This document shows positions 12,390 through 26,869 of a DNA stretch of 64,000 nucleotides, piece by piece. The stretch lies in the NCBI GenBank assembly GCA_023548195.1, contig JAJHZJ010000252.1, positions 6,074,242 through 6,138,241 of the forward strand, written 5' to 3'. Under the pieces are notes generated by a model, which was not told the origin of the DNA, ran no database searches, and saw only the letters and a list, made by a program, of their open reading frames with translations. The DNA comes from Bettongia penicillata ogilbyi (taxonomy: Eukaryota; Chordata; Mammalia; Diprotodontia; Potoroidae). Made by a program: the position numbers and the translations under genes. Position 1 is the stretch's first letter. Every line of letters begins with the position of its first letter.

Positions 12390-13075
12390 GCTGGGCCAGA
12401 CACATCTGAAATATTGTGTTCTGTTTTCATAGAACACTGGAAAGCTGAAGAACACTGAGGGAAAAGCCATGATGATGGAAGTCCAGGACAAATCCAAATC
12501 AGCTGAACATAAGAAATTTTAGTTGGAATTACAGAACAATATAGATGAACTCTTATTCCAAAGTACATCTTCCATCAGCCTTAAATGATTCTTGAATAGC
12601 AAAAAGAACATCTGATTTCCTTATGAAGATTTCCGGATTAGACTTTGCAAACACTGAAGTCCATGTCTTCATTCTATCACATGCAGATCAGCAAAAAATA
12701 TTCTACACTATGTTATGAGAGCTGTATGTGAGAGATGGAAAAATATTTATCCTCCCTGAGATACTTTCACTGAGACACCCTTACAAACTGATAAAAAATC
12801 TAGACCAACTCTGCAAAAAGTATCTAAAAGTCTTAAAACTAGATTTTGCCTTGGCAGACTCTTGATTCCCTAATGTTTAATGAGATTTTACTTGGATATG
12901 AGGGGCCATCTTCCAGAATATAAAAGCACGTTCAAAGGGGAGTTGTTCCAGGTGGCCCCAGAGGGTAAAACTAGAAACAAGGGCTGGAGGTTATAAAGAT
13001 ACAAATTTTTGCCAAATGTAAAGAAAGCCATCTTAATAATGAGAGCTGACCTCAAGTAAAAATTGAGTTTCCTTC
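12390..13075 (+). mobile_element. CR1/L3 LINE, sense 3' fragment
   Basis: Sense CR1/L3 landmarks are acatctgaaatattgtgttc near 12400 and ggccccagagggtaaaac near 12955. Between them (about 12600-12880) little is recognisable. Confidence 0.5.
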
Positions 13076-13250
13076 TGCAGGACTGAATTCTCTCTTACCA
13101 TAAGTCTTCAACTACCAAAGACTGGATGACTGCTTCTCAGGCAGGTCTATTGATAGAAGATTTTTGTTTGGGTAAGTTTGTTTCAATTTCAATTCTGTGA
13201 TAACAATCAGCGGTTAGGAGAAGGAGAGAGAATAAACACAACCAAAAAAA

Positions 13251-13266
13251 CACACACACACACACA
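13251..13266 (+). repeat. (CA)n microsatellite
   Basis: Eight CA units following a run of A. Confidence 0.9.
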
Positions 13267-13780
13267 GACATCACTGTTTTTCAGTTGGTATGGATACCAG
13301 CAATTAATGCACAACTGCATCCTGTCTAAAGTAAAATAATTATTCGTGCACTGAATATTTCAACCTTGGAGCTGTTTAAAAACTAAGGAGTATAAATGCA
13401 TCTCAACAAGTTCCAACTTGCATTCTTCCCTGGACTTGTTCTCACATTCAGCCACTGGACTGGCAAAAATCACCCAAGAGCTTGAGTTCAAGGTTGTCTG
13501 AAGTTTAGTTCAGTTCCTAGGTTTAACCAGCATTGCATAATTAAGCACCATGAACCATAACTTTCACATTAAATGGAAATGAAATTTGCTAGCAGAAAAT
13601 CATGATAGATTCCTTTAAGTAATATGAAATTTTAGGCACAGATTAGAAGTCAGAACAGTCTCAAAATCTTAAGAGAAGGTCTGGAGTGCTTAGTCTTAGA
13701 TATTACCTACCTGTACTGAGATAGATACCTCCAATTAACATATCCTCTCAGAACAAAGTTTTGTTATTTTGAATAAGAAT
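13267..13780. other. Spacer without recognised feature
   Basis: No repeat or coding signal that I can support. Confidence 0.5.
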
Positions 13781-13784
13781 TCAT

Positions 13785-13970
13785 TTATATGGCACTGTAA
13801 GGTTTACTTAACACTTAAAACCCTGTGTAAATATTATCTCTATTTAAAGGGGAAACTGAGGCACAGAGAGGGTTCATCGATGTGCCTATGGTTATCCAAA
13901 GTGTCAGAGTTGGGACTCAGGATTCCTGATGTACAGTTCAGTATTTTTATGAAACATCATGTTTTAAAGT
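13785..13970 (-). mobile_element. MIR fragment
   Basis: Antisense MIR core with ggggaaactgaggcacagag and a degenerate tail. Confidence 0.65.
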
Positions 13971-14334
13971 CCTTTTCTAAATCATATAGAGAAACATCGG
14001 AATATGGCATATGGCATAAAAGCAATGATTTCACCAAGTGTTTATGAGCATCTCGGGAGTCTGAAAAATACTATTAATGTACAACTGAGCACACAAGAGT
14101 TCTATATAAATGGAAGCATGAAATTTCAACTCTACCTCTCTGTTTTCTCCTCTGCACAACCAAGAATGAATGAACTGAGCTACCTCTAAGATGCCTTTTA
14201 GCTCTGACACTGTATGATTCTAAAATTCAGTATATCTAAGATCTTGTCAACATGGGTACTTCCCTTAAAGGCACAAACAGAAACCCACTCATCCACACCT
14301 CATATTGTGGGATTCTTGTCCATGCCCTCCCATA

Positions 14335-14615
14335 AATCACACTTCAGAATGTGAAAGTTAGAAGGGATGTCAGCAGCCCCCTAGTCCAACCCATAAACAA
14401 AAGAAATCCCTATTATTAATATACCGAAAAAGAGATTGAAAAGCTTCTTCCTGAAGACTTTCAAGGAGGGGAGCCAACCCACCACCTTTCTAGTTCTGCT
14501 TCATTTTGGAACAGATCAATTGTTAGAGGAAAAAAATGTTTTTTACATCAAATCCAAGATGGTCCCTCTGTGGCTCTACCCACCAAGGCCAAATGGAACT
14601 ACAGTTATCCCTTCT
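14335..14615 (-). mobile_element. CR1/L3 LINE 3'-end fragment
   Basis: Antisense CR1/L3 3' end: ccctagtccaaccc, ttcctgaagactttcaagg and ggagccaacccaccacc. It parallels the left part of the copy at 8975. Confidence 0.7.
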
Positions 14616-14984
14616 ACATCATAGGGGTTAGGGGGGCATCACTTCCACCATCTGGAAAATCCCTGTAAAATTTTTTTAGCCCTCTTTTTATACCAGAAAA
14701 AAGGTCTGAATTTTTTTTCTTTTTCTTTTATGGGATATTTACATTATTGTAAAATTTGGGTTAAGTAGTTTGCTACCACATCCATGCGCCACTCTTTCAT
14801 CCATGACACTAGAGTCTTAATTTTCCACCTCTCATTTGTGGCGGAAGCTACCCATGGATATTGAAGGAAATGCCAGCAGAATATAAGTCCTAACAGATCC
14901 TATCCAAGCTGGAAAGGCACTGAGAACAGTCCTAGGGACAGATAGCTACTGACTGCCTCCGGGAAGAATTTGTCTACACTCACT

Positions 14985-15560
14985 ATGTCCACTTCCTCTC
15001 CTCTCACATACCCCTCCACCCTTTGCAATCTGGTTTCTCACCTGACCCTTAAACTTAAACTGTTACCTCCCAAAACAATCCTTAACCTGATGCTCTTTTC
15101 CTGCCTCCCCCCACCTCAGTTCTAATCTTTTTCAACCCATCCACTTCATTCAACACTGTTGATCATATTTTCCTTTTGGATATTCTTTTCTTCCCGAGAC
15201 TACTCTTTTCTGGCTTTCTTTTTATTTATCTGACCACTCTTTCTCAGTCTCCTTTGCTGAACCATCGTTTATATCAGGTTGCCAACTGTGGATGTTTCCA
15301 AAGGCTTTTTTTTAGAAAAAAGTCCGCTTCTCTTGGTGACCCCATCAGCTTCCATGGGATTGTTCTATGTATGCAGATAATGTCAAAACCTATATATACT
15401 TACATATACATACATACGCAAACATATATATATACATACACACACACATCCCAAGTCTTTCTCCTGACACGTGCTATGCATAACAAACTGCCAAATAGAC
15501 ATTTAAAATGTCCCCAAAACATCTCAGATTTAACACATTCAAAGTAGAACACATCATTTT
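14985..15560 (+). mobile_element. L2/CR1-clade LINE fragment
   Basis: Sense ORF2 3' region with ttcaacactgttgatcat, agtctcctttgctgaacc and, after a microsatellite at 15391-15449, atgtccccaaaacatctcag. The L2-like match may continue to about 15740. Confidence 0.65.
15391..15449. repeat. TA/CATA-rich simple repeat
   Basis: Alternating tatata, catacata and cacaca units within the L2-like fragment. Confidence 0.85.
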
Positions 15561-15829
15561 TTAATTCATTTGTTTTCATTTTTCAACAATCACAGAACAC
15601 ACCTTTCAATCCAAGTCCAAGTATCTGTGAAAAGTCTCACTAATCTTCTAGTTCCCCAGGTTTACCATCTGAACAATAATTATTCTTGGCTCCTGATTCT
15701 CTGAGCCCTCCACATATCCAACCAAATTTATGTATTTTCTGCTGTGTCTAACTAACGTAAGCCTCAGAAAATAGAAAGAAAAACAAACAACAAGTTACCT
15801 CTCTACACAATCTTTTTCAAAGTTTTTCA

Positions 15830-15914
15830 AATTTATCCTAGTCCAAAATTTTTACCAAGTCCTATGTTGTCAGTCAAGATTTTCCCCTGGGGAATTTGTC
15901 CAGGTGAAAGATCA
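15830..15914 (+). repeat. 85-bp dispersed perfect repeat, copy 1
   Basis: Starts aatttatcctagtcc and ends ccaggtgaaagatca. It is identical base for base to 17611-17695, while the flanks on both sides are unrelated. Confidence 0.95.
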
Positions 15915-15984
15915 AGTTTAGAAATGAGTAATATTAAATATACGGTAGAATATTTGACTCAAAATCAAGCTTATATCATCATCA

Positions 15985-16150
15985 TAACAGCTAATGGTTT
16001 GTAAAGCACTTTAAAATATTACCATTTTTACTATTCCCATTTTATAGATGAGGAAAACTGAGGCAAGTAGAAGTTAAATGGCTTGCATAACTAGGAAGGG
16101 TCAGGCTAGTTTTGAACACAGGAGCTCTAGCCATGGTGCTGGTACAACAT
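15985..16150 (-). mobile_element. MIR fragment
   Basis: Antisense core attttatagatgaggaaaac with a gtaaagcactttaaaat tail. Confidence 0.65.
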
Positions 16151-16289
16151 ACAAAAGAAAAACTTAGTTTTACAAGACTAATGGGAACTAAAGTATCCTG
16201 AGTCTTTAGTACCGTTGTGTTGGGCAGTTTTTGTAGATATATTCTAACAATAGCAGAAAATAAAAGATAATTATAGACTGTCAATCTCT

Positions 16290-17004
16290 TCCAAGGTTAT
16301 TTGCTTCTCCATTTAAAATGAAAACTTGAGCACCTCCCTCCCCCTGCAGTCTGCAAGGGTAATTTATATTCATAAAGAAAACTTTCTGATCAAAGATATT
16401 ATAGTCTATGAAATTAGCTAGCCTAACAGCACTTAGTTCTAGGAATAAATCATCTTAGACATTCATTAATAAATAGTGAATAATAAACACTCCCAACTTC
16501 TCTGGGCCCAGTCTGTTTGGGAACAAACATTATAGTCTTAAAATCCCTACTTAACTTTACTTAGTAAGCTATAACTGAAGCCAAAGGTTCATATTTTTTT
16601 TTATTCTTCAAATTATTGCAGCTACATTTAAAACAGAATTGATCATATGTATGCAGGCACCCATACCCACACCCACAGAGTTCCTCTCCTGAGATCTAAG
16701 CCAGTTTTTGAGACTTCCCATTTTTCTGTCCTAGACTCCAGTAATATTTCTTTATATTTACAGAGAAGCTTCACTGATTCAAAGTGACTGGAGAAAATTT
16801 CCTGACTTTGGGGTTGCAGCTCTCTTAATCTTGAGAGGGCTAGAAGTTAAGCAGTAATTTGGGGAGGTCAGGTTCTCCGTTGCATTTCTGAATTTGCAGT
16901 TTTAATTGATTCTAATAGCTTAATGATTCCTTGCCAAGAATTCAGCTTTATTTTTAGAAGCTTCTGCCTATAAATAGAAGATGTGTTCTTTAAGGGGAAG
17001 GGAA
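16290..17004. other. Unique spacer
   Basis: No repeat, RNA gene or exon that I can support. Confidence 0.5.
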
Positions 17005-17275
17005 TAAGCACTTATACAGTGCCTAATATTACCTACTATACATGCTAGGCACTTTACAAATACTCTCTCATTTGATTGTCCCAACAACCCTGGGAGGTAG
17101 ATGTTGTTACTACCCCATTTTTACAGTTGAGGAAACTGAGGCAGAGGGAGGTTAATTGACTCACTCAGGCTCGCACAACTAGGAAATATCTGGAGCCAGA
17201 TTTGAATGCAGGCCTTCTTGACTTCAAGTCCAGCATTTTATCCACTGGGGGCACCTAGCTGCCTCTTCCTTAAGA
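17005..17275 (-). mobile_element. MIR-type CORE-SINE, near full length
   Basis: Antisense order from tail (ctaggcactttacaaatac) through core (gttgaggaaactgaggcag) to the tRNA-like head (ttatccactgggggcacc). Confidence 0.85.
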
Positions 17276-17610
17276 GGAACAAGAGGTTATTCAAACAGAA
17301 TCTTATTATCTTTTGGAATCTAACTCAAAGGAATGAATAAAGTGAATCATTTCACTAAGATTTTTAAAAATCCCACAAAAGGAACAGTAATTTTGGATCA
17401 TGCTACATATGAAATATCATTTATTTTAAAGATATACATGAGATCACCTTTTTACCTGGGTCTTAAATCCCTGGTTCTGTTTCTTGGAATCCTGCATTCT
17501 TACTTACTGGTACCTTAACTACTATGATTTTTAAAGTCTGGATCTTAATTCCTGTCCAAATTACCTGGACTTTTCCCAGTCAAAAAGACAGATCCTTTCT
17601 CAGTTTCCTC

Positions 17611-17695
17611 AATTTATCCTAGTCCAAAATTTTTACCAAGTCCTATGTTGTCAGTCAAGATTTTCCCCTGGGGAATTTGTCCAGGTGAAAGATCA
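17611..17695 (+). repeat. 85-bp dispersed perfect repeat, copy 2
   Basis: Identical to 15830-15914 in direct orientation, 1,781 bp away start to start. No inserted element with recognisable ends encloses it. Confidence 0.95.
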
Positions 17696-17889
17696 GGGCT
17701 TTTGGCATCAGAGCTCTACTGCTCATGTTTGTTTATTCCTCAAAAGGAGGAATAGATCCTCATGATTACCAACAATAAGAGACAATAAGTGGACCCAATT
17801 GACTAACCATTTAGTAGCTTTCCAAGGGGCATACAGGCGAGTAGTTAAGAGTTAAACCTGATCAGCCAAACCATGATCTTCTAAGAGTT

Positions 17890-18412
17890 TGTATCAGTAA
17901 GCATCCCAACATCCACACGGGGCCTACCATCACAGGTTCTTAGATCTGCATTCATAAAAGCAAAGGCAATTTTTGAGGGGTTATCAATCACTTTAACCAA
18001 GTACATGTATCATTCACCTAATTGAGGGGAGTCAGCATCCTGAACTTCCAAGCAAATACAGAGAAATTAAAAGTCAACAGATATGGCTTCCTCTGCCTGA
18101 ATTCAAGAGATAGGTCCAACTGTCTGACCATAGTTACCAGAGAGGGAAGCACCAACATCTGGGTTTTCAAAGTCGAGGGGCTCCTTAGTAGCTTTCCAGA
18201 GTCCTCATCTAACCAAATACTTCCAGTCAGTAAGCCCCCAAATAAAACCTGAACCTTATAGTCTTTATACACTTTTTAGAGTCAGAGGGCATCATATCCC
18301 TTAAGAACTAGTGCCTCATTAACAAATGGTGTGAACCTTCTTATAAACCTTCCCACGCCAAACAGTAGGTGGGAAAGATCCTCCTTAATCACATTCAAAT
18401 AGAGGCATTATA
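17890..18412. mobile_element. LTR-like element, copy A
   Basis: It is collinear with 56090-56704 over most of its length: ttttgaggggtt, tccaactgtct, tagttaccagagag and catctgggttttcaaa occur in the same order and spacing. It starts TGTATC and ends near ttata. The minus strand carries a TATA-box-like gtgtataaagac around 18255-18270, hinting at minus orientation. Family unknown to me; no coding sequence. Confidence 0.55.
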
Positions 18413-18639
18413 TTTCTTGATTATACTAAAACAAAAACCGCAAAAGATCCTATTTTACTTGCCACTACAGGGTTAATCTCAGGTATGGCTGTCTATTATA
18501 ATCTAGGTAAGGACTGGCATGGGCAACCTTTCTTCCACAGCAGAGTCCCACCCTGATCTATAGTTAAAAAAAAAACCTATCCTGAGAAGGAAGAGAAAAC
18601 CATCTTCTGTCCAAATTATTAAAATCCATCTGAATAGAT

Positions 18640-18802
18640 TATCAGACATTTTCACCTGGATGACCCACAGGTAGCTGAAAAAACACCAAAACAGAACATA
18701 TGATCTTTCTCCCCCAACTCACCTCTCTCCCTAATTTCCATGTTACTGCTGAGGACACCACCATCTACCTAAGCTCCCAACCTTGGTGTCTTTTTCAATT
18801 CT
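18640..18802 (+). mobile_element. L2/CR1-clade LINE fragment
   Basis: Sense segment with cacctggatgacccacag, ctgctgaggacaccacc and ttggtgtctttttcaattc. Confidence 0.6.
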
Positions 18803-19085
18803 TCTTTTTTAAAAAAAATTAAATGTTTAAATTTAAAAGTATTTACTCTTCCCACATCTCACTCTCCAACTGACCAAAAAAAAAAAAGAAAGACAATAAA
18901 GCTCTTGTAACAAATATGCACCATGATCCAACAAAACAATTCATTTTCACGTTGGTTGTGTCTGAAAAAAATCTCTTGTTCTACCTGTTGCATCCATCCA
19001 TCACCTCTCCGTGTCCTCATCATGAGTCCTGTGGAATCACAGTTTGTCATTACATTGATGAGGGTTCTTAAATCTTTCAAACTTG
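18803..19085 (-). mobile_element. Dispersed LINE-like fragment, also at 11480
   Basis: It shares gtctgaaaaaaatc and catccatcacctctc with 11480-11712, followed by catcatgagtcctgtgg and cattgatgagggttctta. I read it as an antisense marsupial LINE 3' region, with a short A tract at 18878-18889. Confidence 0.45.
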
Positions 19086-19560
19086 ATTTTCCTTATAATA
19101 ATTTTGTTTAAATTACCCTCACGATTCTGCATCTGTCCTCTGGAAATTATTATTAAAACACAAAGGAAGAGTGTTTGTGCTGGTAACTTCCTCTCAACCT
19201 GAGAATGGGATCAAAACAATGTGGTCCCAATGACCTCCAAGAATTGGCAACCTTAACAAGTGTTTTTCTGCATTTCACTGAGTCCTAGCATTCTTTGTGA
19301 AATCTCATAACGGCATCGTGTTATTTGGAGATTGTTGGTTTGCACCTGTTTGCTTTAGAATATGAAACGAAAGAGAAAGGGCATGGCACGTACAAAAGGG
19401 AAAAGGGAGCAGAATAGGAAGGCAAGAGAGCAGGATGAGTTTAGAATCTTTTTTGCACGAGCAAATTTTTCATATGAACAAAATGGATATAAAAATGGAT
19501 GCTTTCATGACTGGCATCTATTATGTTACAGTTGCAAAACTATCCTGGTACTTTCTACCG
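19086..19560. other. Spacer without recognised feature
   Basis: A 110-codon plus-strand frame at 19362-19694 runs into the neighbouring SINE and looks spurious: lysine/arginine-rich start, then translated SINE. Confidence 0.5.
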
Positions 19561-19561
19561 C

Positions 19562-19800
19562 TGGGGAGAAACTATCATTTCAGTCACGTCTGACTCTTCA
19601 GGACTCCATTTGGGGTTTACTTGCAAAGACACTGGAGTGGTTTGCCATTCCTTCTCTAACTCATTTTACATTTGAGGAACTGAAACAGGGTTAAGCAGCT
19701 TGCCCAGAGGCACAGTTAGTGTCTGAGGCTGGATTTGAACTCAGGAAAATGAGTCTTCCCGACTCCAGGCCCCACCACCTGGATGTCCTAGCACTGTGCT
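19562..19800 (-). mobile_element. MAR1-like SINE
   Basis: Antisense tail (ctggagtggtttgccattcc), core (gcttgcccagaggcacag) and head (cccaccacctggatgtcc). Confidence 0.85.
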
Positions 19801-20015
19801 ACACACTTTACAACCATTATCTCATTCGATTTTCACAACAACTTTGTGAGGTAGGTATTATTATTATCTCCAATTTATAGATGATGAAAGTGAGGAGGCA
19901 AACAGAAGTTAAGTGACTTGTTCAAGGTCACACAGCTAGTAAGTGTCACAGGCCAGATTTGGACTTAGGTCTTTATGACTCCAGACCCAGGGTTCTCTTT
20001 ATCCATCACACATCT
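19801..20015 (-). mobile_element. MIR-type SINE
   Basis: It abuts the previous SINE: ctacacactttacaaccatt tail, agttaagtgacttgttcaag core and a degraded head. Confidence 0.8.
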
Positions 20016-21110
20016 GTCCTGTACTATTGATGTTAACAGCAACACTGCCCTGAACTAAACTGTACGCAGTGAAAATTACTATGAAGTGGCACTTTGTGGG
20101 ACTGTAATTTGATTTGATCACAGCTTGAATCCTGGTAAAAGTGGTTATTGTACTGAGTTGATAATCTGTTATACAAAGAAAAATGACCATAGGTAACTAC
20201 AAGGTATGTGATGCCTGACATCCAGGCTAGCAGCAGAGTCAATTTTAGTTATGTAGTGTTGGGGATAGCTTTATGGAGGTAATGAAAGGATTCTTTCATC
20301 TCCCTTTCTCAAGTGTGCTGTTTCCATTTTAAAGGGAAAAGTTCCCTACTTTGGAGACTATTGAGCTGGTTACTGTACCCCTTGAGTATAAATTATAAAC
20401 TGACTGCAGCAAATGTTTTCTGACCTTTACCTCGGATTCAAACAGTTGATTTATTTTTACTTTGCCATAAGAAATCAGTCTGTACTTTTCAAACCCAGAC
20501 CCAGCAGGAAACATGTCAGAAGGATTTCCACTTTCCTATCTGTACTTAATTTTTCTAGACAACAAATTCACCATACACTCCAGACTTATCAACAATGGAA
20601 TACAAGATTTGATCAACACTATTGATCGATACCTGTTGATGTAACGTCCGTTAAAGGGAAATAACAAGTGTGCAGATAACTGTACACTAGCTCAGAGGAG
20701 GCTAAGGGTCTCTGAGTCCAAAACAGGCTACCTGCTGCTCCCTTTTAATTTATACTTTATTTACATGTATCATAAATGAAGGGAGTGGGATGATGATAAA
20801 ACTGAACTAGGCAAGGTTAATTGCTTTCAACAATTGCCGTGTACTCAAGCGTAGAGTCTTCTCATTTCTAGCCTCAGATTGTCTTCCCAGGTAGTTCCCA
20901 TGGGAACATGCTATCAGCTCAACAAAGAAGATTGAGTCCTAGTAGATTATCCCTAAAGACATGGAGCATGAGTATACACCAACCATTGAGAAAGGTTCCT
21001 CCTTCTCTTCAAAACTCAATTTGCTGACTGATCATAGCTAACCTACTCCTAATCTGCTAAAGCCCAGGACATAAGTTCTGGGCTGCTAACCAGTGGTCTA
21101 GAGCTCCTAT
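20016..21110. other. Unique spacer
   Basis: No repeat recognised. Overlapping short minus-strand frames at 20000-20240 and 20329-20514 lack splice or family support. Confidence 0.5.
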
Positions 21111-21114
21111 AATA

Positions 21115-21345
21115 GGTATCATGAATATAGTTGAACTTGGACTTAGAAAGAGCTAAGTTTGATTCCTACCTCACATACTTACTAATTATGTGACCTTGGG
21201 CAAGTCATTGAGTTTCCTTATCTATAAAATTGGGATAATGGTAACATTTGGGGATAATGGTAACGTTTACTCATAGGGTTGTCTCAAAGACCAGAAGAGA
21301 TATAAAGAGTTTTGTAAACCTAAGTGTTATATAGATGTTATCAAT
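21115..21345 (+). mobile_element. MIR-type CORE-SINE with a small tandem duplication
   Basis: Core gaccttgggcaagtcattg. An 18-bp unit gggataatggtaacattt at 21232-21249 is repeated with one change at 21251-21268. Confidence 0.75.
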
Positions 21346-23424
<2,079 letters not shown>

Positions 23425-23640
23425 TCAACAAACATTTATTAAGCACCTACTCTGTGCCAGGCACTGTTTTTAAGAGCTGTGGATATGAAATGAGTTAAAA
23501 GACAGTCCCTGCCTTCCAGGAGCTCACAAATCAATAAGCATTTTTATTATGTTTGAGGCACTGTGCTAAGCCAGGGCAGCAAAGATAAGCAAAAACAGAT
23601 CTTACTCTGATGGAGCTCACAACTTAATGGAGGAAGAGGA
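23425..23640 (-). mobile_element. L2 LINE 3'-end fragment
   Basis: Antisense L2 terminus: aacatttattaagcacctac, tgtgccaggcactg and ccagggagctcac-like ccaggagctcacaaatc, with a second partial end motif at about 23530. Confidence 0.65.
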
Positions 23641-23795
23641 AAGGCATAAGCATTTATATAACACCAGCTATGAGCAAGATTTGATCCTGACAATAATTCC
23701 CTATTTTACAGTTGAGGAAACTAGGGCAAAATGATTATGTGACTTGCCCAGGGTTAATGTCTAAGGCAGGATTTGGATTCAGGTCTTCCTGAAGG
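23641..23795 (-). mobile_element. MIR-type SINE fragment
   Basis: Antisense core gttgaggaaactagggcaaa and gtgacttgcccagggttaa. Confidence 0.75.
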
Positions 23796-24439
23796 AGACA
23801 AAAATCTACGTACAAACAAGATACATCCAGGGTTCATTGTAGGTAACCCCATGGGGAAGACTGTATAACATTAAAAGGAAAGAGAAAAGACTTCTTGCAG
23901 AAGGTGGGATTTTAACCTTGAAGTAAGCTAGGAAGGAGGCAAGCAGGCAACCGATGAAAATCCATGGATTCTGCTTCTGAGTGAATCTGCTCACAGCCTC
24001 TCCGACTTCCCCACAATAGAAACCATGCACCAAACATAAAGCAACTTTAGCTATTTCCATGGACAAAGATACCAAGAAGTCAAATGAGGCGCAAACTCAA
24101 TGAATTGAGGGCAGAGAAGGCTAATTTCTAATCCTAATCAACACAAAATGCCCTCTCCTTCACTACCTCCCTCCCTCTAGGCAACAAGGCTCCAAAATTT
24201 GGCCCATACGCTTGCAAGAAAATTCAGTTCTATAGTCCAGTCTCCATCAACCTAGTGCCACTGAGTTCCAAACAACAGAAACCGCAACACTAGTAAGAAG
24301 TGGTATCACTCAATGACGCAACACGACTAGATCAGAACTGTGGAAAAGAGGGAACCAGAGCAGGACATGTATGTGAGGCTCCAAAATGCCTGAAGGAAAG
24401 CAAGGGGCTGGGACTACATCTGTCCTCTCAGGAGTCACG

Positions 24440-25670
24440 TGGGGCAGAAACCGAGGGTGGTTAAATGTATTGGCCAGCAGGAAAGGATGCTGAGACAGCT
24501 TTGGAAAGTGCCCTCAAAGGGAAGGGAGTGTGCTAAAGTGAGTAATAAAGAAAAGAGATTAAAATTAGGAAATACTTCAGGAAGAAAACTCAATTCCAAA
24601 CCTTTAGCATAAGCAGCTAAACCAACTGGAAAGATAGTAATAACAGGAAGGGAAATGAACTCCAGATCAGGGAAGAGAGACGAGGGATCTCTGAATAAGC
24701 AATGGCAAATCTAAAGAAAATGAATCAACACCTGATGAGGAGGATTCTGAAGAGAAAGATGGAAACACAAGGAGCAGGTTGTTCCTGGATGGTTTAAAAA
24801 AGCAATAAAAATCATGAAAGCAGAATTTATGGCCCACACAGCAGAAAAAACTGGTAGAAGAGAAAACCATGAATCCACAGTAGCACGTCTCATAAACACA
24901 ACAATAATGCAGAGATTGGGAATGAAAATACATGGAAGCAAAAGACAAGCTAGAAGAAAAGTAAAAAATATTTTTTAAAAAAGCATGATCTCCATTCAAG
25001 CAAAACAAATTGACCTTCAAGAGGTTGTACGTAGAATTTAAGAATTACAGGTCTTCCCGATATGTTAAAAAAAAAACAAAACAGAACACCACAATTCAAG
25101 AAATAATACAAGAAAACTGCCCAGAATTCCTAAATGCAGAAGACAATAGAAAGAATCCAAAGATCTAGAAAAAAAATCCATATAGCAATCTCACGACATA
25201 TAATGGTTAAATTTAACAATTATACTGGCAAACAACAAACTCTGCAAGTGACCAGGAAAAGACTTTCACATATAAAGGAAAGAAAGTTTAAAAAACACCA
25301 TACTATCCTGTACTTTCTCCCAGAAATTATAGGGGAAAATTGAGTTAAGGGTTCCAATGAACAAAAGAGCTCAAACTGTAATCCAAGGTGACCCATGGCA
25401 CAAATCTGAGTCTAAGCATGAATGGAAATAAATGGGTGTTCCATATAAAGAGTCATTTGAAACATTCCTATAAAGAAAACTGAAAAAAATTATTTGCTTC
25501 TCATGTAAACCAGATGCAGGGATACAGAGTAACGAAAGACAAGTGACAACAAAATAACACAGTCCTTTTAAAAATAATGTTTCTTAAATGCTCACAAAGA
25601 GAAAATGGTGAAAATAGAAGTCAAATGGAAGCAATGGGGAAGAATTAGACCATAAACATCATGGATTAAA
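24440..25670 (+). mobile_element. L1 5' region / ORF1 fragment
   Basis: Decayed marsupial L1 in sense orientation: 5'-UTR-like sequence, then ORF1 segments around 24960-25330, including aattctacgta-like attacaggtcttcccgatat, gaaaactgcccagaattcc and gaaagaatccaaagatctag. Stops and frameshifts are frequent. The minus-strand frame at 24667-25020 is its antisense shadow. Confidence 0.6.
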
Positions 25671-25729
25671 ACCTTACAATAAGCTGCCTATGTGTAAACC
25701 AATGTATTGTGTGAGACTAAATTACAAAA

Positions 25730-25985
25730 TTTATTGTTCAGCTGTTTCAACTGTGTCCAATACTTTGTGACCCCATTTGGGTTGTCTTGGCAGAAACACT
25801 GGAGTGGTTTGTCACTTTAACTGATTTTACATATAAAGAAACTGAGCCCAATAGGGTTAAGTCACTTTTCCAGGGTTACCAGCTACTAAGTGTTGGTGGT
25901 GAGATTTGAACTCATGAAGATGAGTCTTCTTGACTCGAGGCTCAGTACTCTATCCAGTTAATTGCCCAAATTACAAAATGAAAGG
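25730..25985 (-). mobile_element. MAR1-like SINE
   Basis: Antisense tail (ttcagctgtttcaactgtg, actggagtggtttgtcac), core and tRNA-like head (tactctatccagttaattgc). Confidence 0.85.
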
Positions 25986-26487
25986 GCAAATAAAATGAAG
26001 TAAAGGAGAAAAAAATAGAGGAGAGTATGAATTGTACTCTCCTCAAGTCAAAAGCAGAATAGCAATAAGCAGAAAATAACTCCTGTAGTTGCTGAGGAAC
26101 TCATGGGAGAATGAGTGAAGCAAAGGGAGGGACTGAAAAAAAAGGAAGATGGAGGGAAATCTTACTTCAATAGTGTGACTAGGTACTACTGATGAATTTT
26201 CTTATTCTGTAAAGGGAATGGGAGCTTATAGGTATAATCTTCAGGGCTTTGGTACTCAGGGAGACTACTCATTCTGTTTCAGGATGGGGGGAAATCAGAG
26301 CTCCTAGGGGCAACTGATATCTAGAAGAGTAGGAGGGCATGGAGAGATTTTGAGGCAAAGGAGGAAAAATACGACCAAGGATAGAGTAAAGATGAATAAT
26401 GAACTGCACATTCAGGGCCATGGGAAGATTCCTTCCATGACTCAATAGCCTCCCAGTTACTTGTGGAAACTAGTGTCTCCAAGAGTA
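25986..26487. other. A/G-rich spacer
   Basis: Purine-rich sequence resembling the L1 inter-ORF region, but too diverged to call. Confidence 0.35.
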
Positions 26488-26745
26488 AGGCAGGATAGCT
26501 AAGTGATACAGTGGAAAGAGCATGGGACCTGAAGTCAGAAAGGTTCATCTTCCTGAATTCAAATTGAGCCTCAGAAAGTTACTAGTTGACTGATCCTGGG
26601 CAAGTCACTTAACCCTGTTTGCCTTGGTTTCCTCACCTGTAAAGTGAGTTGGAAAAGGAAATGGCAAACCACTCCAGTATCTTTGCCAAGAAAACTCCAA
26701 CGGGGTCACATAGAGTCAGTGATAACACACAGGAGATACTGGAAT
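26488..26745 (+). mobile_element. MAR1-like SINE
   Basis: Head agctaagtgatacagtgg, core gggcaagtcacttaaccctg, tail accactccagtatctttgcc. Confidence 0.88.
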
Positions 26746-26869
26746 TTTTGGATTTTGGCCTCTAACAGGTTCACTCTTGATCTGGGGTTAAAAATCAGCT
26801 TCGTTTTAGTCAAGGTTCCTCAAAGGGTTGCTGATAATGGAAGCACTAACTCCTACAGCATTCCCTAAT

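Noticed and set aside
24667..25020. 117-codon minus-strand, Phe/Ser/Cys-rich open frame
   Set aside because: It is the antisense shadow of an A-rich L1 ORF1 region.
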